64,000 nucleotides of DNA, taken from Prorocentrum cordatum (lineage: Eukaryota; Sar; Dinophyceae; Prorocentrales; Prorocentraceae). The translations under genes and the position numbers were made by a program. The stretch is taken from contig CAUYUJ010018640.1 of the NCBI GenBank assembly GCA_963575745.1, forward strand, positions 1 to 64,000. Reading direction: 5' to 3'. The notes under the pieces were generated by a model. That model made no database searches. It saw nothing but the letters and a program-made list of their open reading frames with translations, and was not told the DNA's origin. Of the stretch, positions 18,771-28,389 are shown piece after piece (position 1 is the stretch's first letter; every line of letters begins with the position of its first letter).

Positions 18771-20792
18771 GTGCGTGACTGCAAGTGCTGGGCCCGTGAA
18801 AGAGTCCCTCTCACCACCCTCATCAGTGACGAGCAGTGGGCCCGTCTTCCTCCGCACACAAGACTTTGCGGGCTCTTCGATGAGGACCCAGCCCTCCTCG
18901 ATCTGCAAGCCGACCTCGCGAGGGACCCGCTACCTCAACCCATACCGCGGCCCCCGCCTGAGGGAGATCCTGCGGCTTCAGCCCAGGACTCCTACACCAC
19001 TTACTTTGACCACGACACTGGTTGGACATGGGTCTACGCTGCCACGGACGGTGCATGCACCAACCAAGCCATCCCTTTGCTTGCAAGAGCGGGCTACGGC
19101 GTCTACTACGGCATCGACCACCGCATGAACTACATTGCGCGCGTTCACGGCATCACGCAGAACGCACAGCTTGCGGAGACCCTCGCCATTGTCCACCTCA
19201 CGGCATGTGCTGAACGGCCCGTACACGTCTTCGTGGACAACCAGGCGGTGGTCGACGGCTTCCAAAGGATCATCGACGGACACTTACCTCCGCAGGGCAC
19301 GCACGTGGAGTTCTGGGAAAAGGTCCACCGATGTGTCATGGCCAAGCCAAACATGTTCCGCGTAGAGAAAGTCGCTAGCCACCAGGGCGACACGGGCATC
19401 GACCTCGGGCTCATCGGGCCCATCGCGGAGGAGTTCAATCGGCAGGCTGACGCCCTCGCCACAGCGGCGGCACGTACTCATAACCTCCCAGACGACATCG
19501 TTGAAGCTGCCAAAGCACGACACCGCCAAGCGACCGTGCTCCATGGAGTCGCCGTTGCCATCTTCGAGCGGAGACATCGTACTCTTCCTCTCCCACACCG
19601 CAGGGCTGGGTTCACTGCTGCAGAACTAAACAAAATGGAACCAAATCCCCTGCTGTCTGACCAGGCTCCACCCGTGGCTGGACCAGACATCCCGCAAAAC
19701 CCCGACGAGCTCTGGGCCGAGGCCCAACGGGGGTTATTCGACGAACAGGAGGACGACCCGTTCGGCTTTGGTGGAGGTTTGGACTTCCTGGGAGACGAGG
19801 CAGCCAGCGCCAACCCTGCCCCGGCGGGCACCCGCACGGCGCCCCCGACTCCGCCATTGAGTGCGTCAGCCCACCCTCATGACAACGCCGTTCCTTTTCA
19901 AGACGCTGATGAGCAGGACGATGACCTTTTCAGCCTCGGTGGGGGATCGGACGCTTTGGACGACGGACCAGCCAACGAAAACCCCGCCCCGTCGGGAAAC
20001 CTCGCAAACCCTACTGCGACGCCGTCCCCAAGAGCGTTAACGCCCACATACGATGATATCGGTCACCGCCAGGACACCGACCACGACCCGAGCGCCCCCC
20101 GAGGATTGGGTGGCATTGAGGACGCACCGCCGACACCACACGCTGCCGACCATGCCGCCCCACCGAGTCACCAACCCTCTACGCGACCGACCTCAGCGGC
20201 CTTGCACGGCATTACGACTGGCCCCACCGCGCATACCACTCCGCCCCCCCATCGTCAGCGACCCGCGGGGGCGGCTTCAGCCCCCCCGCAGGGTACTAAA
20301 CCAGACAGGCCCACGTGCCCCACCCACGCTTCCTCCGTTGCTGAGCGAGAGGAAGCGGCTCCCCTGACCTCTCGGGGCGCGGCCCTAGCGGCTCCAGCCC
20401 TGGGGTCGCGCCGGCCCCTCCAGTCACCTTTCAAGGGTGACGGACGTCAGCGTTCAGGGTCCCGCACGCCGCTTGCCCACCTGGACAGGCGCACCGAGGA
20501 CCTCGCCTCTGTCTCGAGATCCTCGGCGGATGTCACTGAGCAGCCACCTCTCACCGACCGTGAAACCGAGCTGTCACAGGCTATGGCTGCCCTTCAGCAG
20601 ATGTGCTTAGCTCTCGCCGCGGACCTCGCCGCTGCCCAAGCTCGTCAAGGTCCTCTACTCCAGCGCCTCCACAGCGCTGGGCGAGCCTTCGCCGAGCTGC
20701 TCACGGCCTCGCCCGATGGTGTCGTGCCGTCACTCAACATCCAAGCTATGTTGTCATCGTTCAGCGGCGCTTCACCTGGTGCCCCGCGCTAA
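18771..20792 (+). CDS. LINE RNase H and acidic/Pro-rich C-terminus, copy B
   Basis: Same protein as 2831-4594 but in frame with the residues before RNase H, because copy B keeps the G lost from copy A. RNase H residues in order: D of ATDGACTN, E of LAETLAIV, D of VFVDNQAVV, D of FNRQADALA. The roughly 400-residue tail contains repeated Pro/Asp/Ala-rich stretches and a terminal heptad-like helix. It stops at TAA 20790-20792. No ATG marks the true start; it is the 3' part of pol. Confidence 0.8.
   Translation: MRDCKCWARERVPLTTLISDEQWARLPPHTRLCGLFDEDPALLDLQADLARDPLPQPIPRPPPEGDPAASAQDSYTTYFDHDTGWTWVYAATDGACTNQAIPLLARAGYGVYYGIDHRMNYIARVHGITQNAQLAETLAIVHLTACAERPVHVFVDNQAVVDGFQRIIDGHLPPQGTHVEFWEKVHRCVMAKPNMFRVEKVASHQGDTGIDLGLIGPIAEEFNRQADALATAAARTHNLPDDIVEAAKARHRQATVLHGVAVAIFERRHRTLPLPHRRAGFTAAELNKMEPNPLLSDQAPPVAGPDIPQNPDELWAEAQRGLFDEQEDDPFGFGGGLDFLGDEAASANPAPAGTRTAPPTPPLSASAHPHDNAVPFQDADEQDDDLFSLGGGSDALDDGPANENPAPSGNLANPTATPSPRALTPTYDDIGHRQDTDHDPSAPRGLGGIEDAPPTPHAADHAAPPSHQPSTRPTSAALHGITTGPTAHTTPPPHRQRPAGAASAPPQGTKPDRPTCPTHASSVAEREEAAPLTSRGAALAAPALGSRRPLQSPFKGDGRQRSGSRTPLAHLDRRTEDLASVSRSSADVTEQPPLTDRETELSQAMAALQQMCLALAADLAAAQARQGPLLQRLHSAGRAFAELLTASPDGVVPSLNIQAMLSSFSGASPGAPR
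18968..18988 (+). other. Bulged-C hairpin H2 (copy B)
   Basis: Same as H2 at 2771-2791; TCCTG / CAGGA, bulged C at 18973. Confidence 0.7.
20265..20289 (+). other. Bulged-C hairpin H3 (copy B)
   Basis: Same as H3 at 4067-4091; GCGGGGG / CCCCCGC, bulged C at 20272. Confidence 0.75.
20379..20409 (+). other. Bulged-C hairpin H4 (copy B)
   Basis: Same as H4 at 4181-4211; 10-pair outer stem, bulged C at 20389, loop TCCA. Confidence 0.75.
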
Positions 20793-21160
20793 TCTCCTCT
20801 TTTCTGCCTGCCCGTGTGTACGTGTGGCTCCGCGTCCACGGTGTCAGGGCGTGGGGGCGGGGGGTGCCCCGTCACTGCGCGCCGCTTAGCGGCCAAGCGC
20901 CCAACTGGCGGTCCGCCAAGCCGCCTAGCCACGTGCCTGCACGTCGCCTTTCTTGTTGGGGCCTTTTACCTCACGCGGTCTGTCAGGTGAGATCTTCATC
21001 GTCTGTCCGCCGTCTGTAGCGTCAGTCGCACGGCGCCGGGGGAGGGGGTTTTTGTAGCCCGCCCTCGTATCTTAAGGCTGCACCGCCGCAAATAGTGCTT
21101 GCGAGTTGTCGCACCGCAGTGCGCCTCGCGGACGGACCCTGGTCCGCCTACTTGTCCGAT
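20793..21160 (+). other. LINE 3' untranslated region, copy B
   Basis: Matches 4595-4961 almost base for base, including the CCGC-TTA-GCGG and TGGCG-GTC-CGCCA stem-loops. Conservation between copies is expected from recent common origin and does not itself prove function. Confidence 0.65.
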
Positions 21161-21175
21161 CTCTCTCTTTCTCTC

Positions 21176-21251
<76 letters not shown>
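21161..21251 (+). repeat. (CT)n tract ending LINE copy B
   Basis: CT dinucleotides with a few CTTT interruptions at the left. It marks the right boundary of the element; unrelated minisatellite follows. Confidence 0.9.
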
Positions 21252-21253
<2 letters not shown>

Positions 21254-21415
21254 CTGCTCTCTTCGCTACTGGCTTCTGACGGAGTCTGAGTTAGGTGAGC
21301 CTGAGTGTGGGTGAGTCTGAGTATGGGTACGTCTGTGTATGCCTGACTCTGAAAAAATGAATCTGAGTGTGAGTGAGCTTGTGTATGAGTGAGTCTGGGT
21401 GCGAGTCTGAATCCC
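21252..21415 (+). repeat. TGAGTCTGAG-type minisatellite
   Basis: Degenerate repeats of about 10-12 bases built on GAGTCTGAGTG. The same motif in reverse complement fills 25960-26270 inside a helicase intron. Confidence 0.7.
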
Positions 21416-22185
21416 AATGGTGCCCCTGGCAGCGTCTGGCGACTAGGAGGCCCGGGTCGACTCCTCTTTGGGAAGCCAAAATGCTGCCCCTGGCAGCGTT
21501 TGGTGACTATGAAGCCCCTGGTGGACCCCCCCTGGGGCTCCCAAGTGATGCCCCTGACAGCGTTTTGTGACCATGAGGCTCTCAAGAGATACATGTTGGG
21601 GACGCCAAACGGCAATTCTAGCTGAGGCGTCCCACCAAAATCGGCGCGAACGGGCTCGTGAGATCAGCCAGGGTGGCTCCCCCTTGGGGCTCCCAAGTGA
21701 TGCCCCTGGCAGCGTTTTGTGACCATGAGGCTCTCAAGAGATACATGTTGGGGGCGCCAAACGGCAATTCTAGCTGAGACGTCCCACCAAATTCGGCGCG
21801 AACGGGCTCGTGAGATCAGCCAGGGTGGCTCCCCCTTGGGGCTCCCAAATGATGCCCCTGGCAGCGTTTTGTGACCATGAGGCTCTCAAGAGATACATGT
21901 TGGGGAGGCCAAACGGAAATTCTAGCTGAGGCGTCCCACCAAAATCGGCGCGAACGGGCTCGTGAGATCAGCCAGGGTGGCTCCCCCTTGGGGCTCCCAA
22001 GTGATGCCCCTGGCAGCGTTTTGTGACCATGAGGCTCTCAAGAGATACATGTAGGGGGCGCCAAACGGCAATTCTAGCTGAGACGTCCCACCAAAATCGG
22101 CGCGAACGGGCTCGTGAGATCAGCCAGGGTGGCTCCCCCCTTGGGGCTCCCAAATGATGCCCCTGGCAGCGTTTTGTGATCATGA
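21416..22185 (+). repeat. 152-bp tandem satellite
   Basis: Units aligned on GCTGAG at 21621, 21773, 21925 and 22077 give a period of exactly 152 bases. Each unit has ATGCCCCTGGCAGCGTTTTG and CGGCGCGAACGGGCTCGTG. Two shorter, more diverged units precede at about 21416-21548. Non-coding. Confidence 0.85.
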
Positions 22186-22194
22186 GAGAGTGTG

Positions 22195-22360
22195 AGTGTG
22201 AGCTTAACTTATCTTATCTTATCTTGAAATCTCTTCTTATCATATCATGTGCTATTCTTGTATTATCCTATCTTATATTGTAGTATCTTATCTGGTCTTA
22301 TATCTTGTATTATCTTATCTTATATTGCAGTATCTTGTATTGTCTTATCTTATCTGGTAA
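22195..22360 (+). repeat. Degenerate TATCT repeat
   Basis: T-rich run of CTTATCTTATATTG-like words; low complexity with no ORF. Confidence 0.7.
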
Positions 22361-22364
22361 TTAT

Positions 22365-22493
22365 CAGTGGGAGGAGGGAGGCGGGAGGCGGGAGGAAGAA
22401 GGAGGAGGAGGAGTGGGAGGCGTCAGAGTAATAACAAGAACCCCAATCCTTAGGATATGGGGAAAAAGGAAGCTGATGGCCCCGATCCATCCA

Positions 22494-22536
<43 letters not shown>
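22365..22536 (+). repeat. GGA-rich stretch and (CAT)n microsatellite
   Basis: GGGAGGCGG/GGA repeats at 22365-22430 and an uninterrupted CAT run at about 22491-22535. Confidence 0.8.
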
Positions 22537-22537
<1 letters not shown>

Positions 22538-23632
22538 CCCATACCCCACCCCGCTTTCCTGACAGCACTCCCCTTCCCCATCATCATACCACCCCCCTCC
22601 CCAGCCATGTGGGAGATGTGAGGGTGACAAACAGGATGAGGATGGGGAGGGGTAATACGAGGAGGGAACGGGGTGATTGTATCAGGATTGTCCCGATGCG
22701 ACGAAGATCATGAGGGGAAGGAGGAGGAGGAGGCGGAGGAGGAATATGTGAGGATGGGCGAAAGGACGCGCGACAGGCGGGAATCGAAGTGCTGTGGGTT
22801 GTGAGGGCGCATGTTGGTCTGTTATTGGCGCGGGGATCGTGATTTGTTAGGGTGAGTTTTTTGTGTATATTTTTTTTTTTTGTGTTACCATTGGGGGAGA
22901 TGTAATTTGTTAGTTGGTAAACCTAGTGTTTGTTGATCGGTTTTGCTGATAGATGTTCTTGTCTGACTTTTTTAATCCTTTGTTTTTTTGGTTCTTGTGT
23001 TCTTCTTTAATTTTTTCGTTTTTTAAAGGACGCGCGACAGGCGGGAATCGAAGGTGCTGTGGGGTGCGCTGGGGGGGGGGAGTGGTGAAGATTTGTTTAT
23101 AAATGTGCACATGCACATGTCTGTCTATGTTTCTCTACGGTGTACCACTCTCACTCTCTACTCGTGTTTGTGTTGTTTTTTCTTGATCGTTCTCTTTGCA
23201 CATATATACATATATATAGATATGGGTGTGTGTATAAAAAAGGTATATGCATTCATTTACGCCGTCAACTCATTGTGCTACTCTCTTGGACTTTGCATCG
23301 CTCGGAACTCCGGAAATAGAACACACAACCCAGGAACGTGGCTGCCCACCGAAATCGTCCCAGGATTTGGAATTGGGAACCTGGGGGCCCGGAAACTGGG
23401 CTCCTGGGAATTCAGCCGTCTACGAAATGGGCGCCGTAGTTTCGCTTATTCGTTCACTCTTTATTAGGACCCCCTCAGTGCAAGTACTGATTAGGGAGTG
23501 TATATATATAGAGAGAGACAGAGGGAGAGAAAGAAAGTGAAGAAGAAAGAACGACATAATGAAAGAAAGGAAGAGAATGAAGAGTGTAACAAGCGCCCCT
23601 AGCTTGACAGTTCTTGGTCGGGCGGCCATGCC
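22537..23632 (+). other. Intergenic, no gene seen
   Basis: T-rich and G-rich simple sequence. A roughly 40-base near-identical segment starting AGGACGCGCGACAGGCGGGA occurs at about 22763 and again at about 23028. Helicase upstream exons or promoter could lie here, but I see no motif. Confidence 0.5.
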
Positions 23633-23848
23633 ATGCTTATGCGAACTCAGTACGATCAATGCCCAGGTCCACAGAATGATGCTTTCGCCAGTGCTGGTGT
23701 CCGGTCTCTTCCGCTGAGAGGACCAAGAAGCAAATGGCCAACAGTCAGGTATTCCATGTATTTATGTTCGAGCATCGCTGGGTCGCTGGGCGACCGGAGT
23801 TTGGATGTGCCAGTAATTCTCAAATTGGGCTGTCTGCCTCTGTCGCAG

Positions 23849-24000
23849 CCTCCTCCGGCACCCCTAGAGGAGGTCGACACCCTGCCACTCGAGGGATTCA
23901 AGATGAAGGGATTCGCAAAGACTCTGGTCAAACACTGCGAGGGGAAGTTCAGCAAGCCCACCCCGATACAGGCTGTTTGCTGGCCGATAGCGATGCAGAG
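23849..24000 (+). CDS. Helicase exon with Q motif
   Basis: Encodes [16 protein letters not shown] and the Q motif [16 protein letters not shown], which contacts ATP adenine. The exon start after CAG at 23846-23848 is a guess. The intron that follows starts GA in a CAGAGGAC repeat. Confidence 0.75.
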
Positions 24001-27000
24001 GACGCGGACGTGCCTCACTTTTCCACCTGGGGAACATCCCATCGATACCATTCTAACCTCCCGTCGCATCCCTCCCCTCTTCCCCTCTCATTCCTATCAT
24101 CCCTTGCTCTCTTAGTGTTGTCATCCCGCCTCTCATGCCCCCACTTTGCCACTCGTTCTCTTTTCTCTCTCAGTCCTCCGTCCTGTCTTCCCTGTCCTCC
24201 GTCATGCCTTCCCTCCGTCCTGCATGCCTTACATCCACACTGATTTCTTTTCTTCGCCTTTCGTTGTGCGACATTGACATCGCAAAGACGGCCAACAGAG
24301 GACAGACTTGTGCGGCGTCGCAAAGACAGGCAGTGGCAAGACATTGGCTTTCGTTGTGCCGTACCTCTCCATGTCCAGGAGGGGTGTCCTAGAGGTCTAC
24401 GAGCAGCCCTGTGCCACGCCACGGTTTGTGGCCATGGGCCCCACGCGGGAACTCGTGATGCAAATAGCGCAGGTTTGTAAGGATCTTTCCGCTGCCATGG
24501 CGGACGAAGTCAGTTTTCCAGTGCAGTGCATCTACGGAGGCGTCCCCAAGCGGGACCAGCGTCAGGCCTTGGAGCAGGAGGGCGTAGACTTGTTGGTCGC
24601 CACACCTGGGCGGCTCCAGGACCTTGTTGAGGAGTCCTCCATAGACCTCGGCTATGTGCAATATCTAGTCCTCGACGAGGCGGACAAGATGCTGGATCTG
24701 GGCTTCATCGACGTCGTGAAGTCGCTTATTAGCAAGATGCCTAAAGCCGGGGAGAGGCAGACTGTCATGTTCAGTGCGACGTGGCCTCCGAACGTGCATT
24801 GTTTGTCCGAACAGTTTTTGGACAAGCCCGTGCACGTGATAGTAGGCTCTGGCGATGAAGGCCTTGCCGCCAACAAGGCAATCCGCCAGGAGGTGGAAGT
24901 AGTTCAGCACGACAAGGAGAAGCAAACTAGATTGCTTCACCATTTGAAGAAGCACTATGCCCCCGACAAAAAAGTCATTATTCAGTTGTGCTGCCGCACA
25001 TATCCGCAACTGTGCTTTCGGAAGCACCGTAGCAAAGTTGTGGCCTGGCATGGCCGTAGTGTTTCATAGTTGTTGCCATGCGTGCTTTTGGAGGTGCTCC
25101 TTGGGAGCTCCCTCGGAGGGTCCTCTCGGGCGCTCTGTGGCCATGTGGGAGTTCTGGGGCTGTCTTGGGCGTCTTTGGGCCATCTGGGGAGCTCTTGAGC
25201 TGGGTGGCGGCCTTGGGAGGGTCAGGAGGCGGCCCCGCGCCATGGGCCAGTCGGGGGGCGTCTCGGAGCAGTTTGGGGGCCGCCTCGGGGCTTGTCTTGG
25301 GACCTTGGGAGGTGGCCCAGCGTGCCTCGAGGCCGCCACGGGCCATGCGGCCTCTTACTCGGAAGACGTCGCATGAGCAGCCGCTTTTTCAGGCGGAGAG
25401 CACACGAGAACGCGGTCGAACTGGTGCCCAAAATCCGTAGCGTGGGCCTGGGCCCGGAAGAGGAGGATGCAGCCGCCGAGGCCAGCGGGCACTCGCGGGA
25501 CCAGGGCCCCGCCCTCCCTCCCGCTGGTGCAGCGGGCGCGCGCCTCGGCCCCAGGCGGCGCCGTTGGCCAGGCTGCCCCGCCGTGCGGAGGTGGTGCTGG
25601 CAGGAAAACTTGGCCTTGGCCCGTCCTCTCGCAGGGAGGGGTGTACTCTACCGTTGGGGCCCGACGGGCCCGACGCACGTCTGCCGCTGCAGAGCGCAGG
25701 GGTGGCGGATCTTTGGATTGTACAAAAAGGAGTGCGCCTGGCTCGAGACCTTCCTTTACGAGAAGGGCTACACGAAGGTGGCCCAGCTCGGATCGAAGCA
25801 TTGCGGAGGCGATTGTTTGGAGGGGGCAAGCTATGCTTTGGGACCGCTCTAGTCACCGATATCTTAAGTTTGAGGTTCTTGGTGTCGGTCTGACGCCTCC
25901 GCCTCGCACCTTTCTCATTCCTACCTCCTCCCTGTCCCCTCCCTTACCTTATTCCCACGCTCACTCAGACTCAGACCACTCATACTCAGACTCACTCATA
26001 CGACAGACTCGCGCATACTCAGACTCACTCGCACTCGGACCATCCACACTTAGACTCGCTTGCACGCAGACTCACTCAGACTCCAGACTCACTCATACTC
26101 CAGCTAGCTCAAACTCAGTCACACTTATACGGGGACTATTCATGTGCAGACTCAACTACACTCAGGGTCACTCACGCTCAGACTCAATCATATTGAGACC
26201 CACCCATACTCAGACTCACTCACACCCAGATTCACCAATACTCTGATTCAGTTATACTCAGACTACGTCGCACCCACGAGGCATGACATCTGGGCCACCC
26301 AAGGGAGCTTCGATCAAATGTGTTCCCTGGCCCGTTCGCGCCCAGATTTTGGGGATGTCTCAGGCGAAACGCCCGTTGTGGGAAGTAGATGTGTGTCTTC
26401 CCAGAGCCCCATGATCGCCGCGGTGTTCCACGGGCCCGTTCGCGCCGAGATTGTGGGGATGTCTAAGCGCCAGCTTTAGGAAGTAGACGCGTGTCTTCTC
26501 AGATTCCCATGGTCGCCACGGTGTAGCAGGCATGGCATGGGGACCACCCACAGGAGTGTCGACCAGGGTATTCTGCGTACCCACTGTTCTCAGAGCCCCA
26601 TGGTCGCCGCGATGTAGCAGACGTTGCGTTTTAGCCACCCAGCGGGATGTTGACCAGGGGTGTCCCACGGGCCCGTTCACGCCCAGATTGTGGGGATGTC
26701 TCCAACGAAACGCTTGTCTTCGCCCAGGATACGGGTCTGATCCCAGAGCCCCAGGGCCATCGCGATGTAGCATGCAATGCGTTCAGGCCACCCAATGGAC
26801 AGACAGCAGGGGGTATGACACGGGCCGTCGCACCCAGACAGTGTGGGACTCGCCGTCGCTCAACTTGCAGGATGCCCTCACGCATGTCCAGACGTAGCAA
26901 TACTCCGGCCCATTCATATGCTAGCCAACCATTACCCAGGCGTGCTTATATTCAGCCGTGCATGTTCAGTCTCCTCACACCCAGGCCCATTGACACCCAG

Positions 27001-28342
27001 ATGCTCATACGCAGGATTGCCCAGACTCAGCCGTTCGTATTGGCACTCGCTCGCATTCAGAGTCAGTTCTTACACTGCGACTCTCATAATGTAACGCGTA
27101 ACAGATGACGCACATATCGGGATCTCCGCGTCAAGCGAGTTCAGGTCCGAAACCAATAATGCTCGCTCCCCCAAAGTGTCGGTCCAAACATGTTCGGTCT
27201 CGGCCACAAGGTGGGTCAGTTATCAGGGGACTTGACCCAGGAGAAGCGCACGAAGACGATCGAGGAAGCCGACAGGGGGCAAACGCAGTGGAGGGGACAG
27301 GTGACGGAGAGGACAGGAAGGGAGGGAGGAAAGGAGAGTGGAGTGGCAGTGAGGGGAGCTCCGAGGATTTCAAAGCCACAAGGGTCACGCCATTGATCGC
27401 CACGGACGTGGCCAGCCGCGGTCTGGACATCAACGACGTCGAGCTGGTGTTAAACTACACCTTCCCGCTCACGATCGAGGACTACGTCCACAGGATCGGC
27501 AGGACTGGGCGCGCGGGCAAGAAGGGCCTGGCGGTCCGCGTGGTGGCCTAAGATGTGCTTGCCCCGTCCCCTCTCCCCTCCGCCGCCCCTCTCCCTCCCT
27601 CTTCTATGTGTACTCCGTATGAATATTTTTCCTCTGCCCCCAAATCGGCTGGGGAGCAGCCCGCCCCCTGCGCGTATGGTTCTCACGCATAGGATGTCCT
27701 TGGTTGATATTTCCTATTGTGTTTAATCGGGGCTTGTTCGTTATCTCGAAACGGTGTTGCCGTTGCAGCGTTGGCCTCATGTCAGGTTCGTTGTTTCGCC
27801 CCTGCCGTTCAGAAGGGCGCTCTCACCCCGGCACGATCCACTTTTCCGAATCCGACTTCTTCTTCTTCATCGGTGTCACACCCCTCTTTTTCTCCTCCTC
27901 TGTCCTCCCCTGGTCCTCCTGCTCATCCCGCTTCCACTCCAGTTCCCGCTGCTTTTGCTCGTCCTCGTGCCCCTCCTCCTTCCTCATCCTCCTTGCTCCT
28001 GCCCATCCTCCTTCTCATGCTCCACGTCCTCCTCCTCTCTGCTATGTACGCAGCTCCCCTTGTTCCGATTACGTATAACACGATGGTTTGTTGGTGGGAG
28101 TTTCAGGTTCGCTATGACACGCGTCCGCGGATAGAGACAGAAACAGCACAATAAGGAGGGAAAGGTGCACGAGTGGAAGGGGTAGTACGTCAGACCTGTC
28201 TCCGCCCCCTCCCTCCCTGCCTCGACTGCGCCCATGGCGGCGGCGTGCGCACGCGCGTGTCTGTCTGTATGTCTGTCCGTCTGTCTGTCATGTCTGTCTG
28301 TCTGTCTGTCTGCCTGCCTACCTGTCTGGCAGTCTGTCTGGC

Positions 28343-28389
<47 letters not shown>

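Larger units (their letters stand above)
5161..21251 (+). mobile_element. LINE-type retrotransposon, right tandem copy, apparently full length (about 16 kb)
   Basis: Runs from the end of one CT tract to the end of the next. Order: short leader, ORF1-like protein, coiled-coil ORF, an ORF with a hydrophobic N-terminus, an ORF with an ADP-ribosyltransferase-like domain, a Cys-rich ORF, then endonuclease, reverse transcriptase, RNase H, acidic tail, 3' UTR and CT tail. About 16 kb is far longer than usual LINEs (typically 4-8 kb). The 5' ORFs probably belong to the same element because the same bulged-C hairpin family occurs both in them and in the pol half. Several ORF changes look like small indels, so this copy is probably defective. 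Confidence 0.7.

Noticed and set aside
21416-22185. Spaced repeats considered as a CRISPR array
   Set aside because: Whole units repeat without unique spacers; the setting is eukaryotic.
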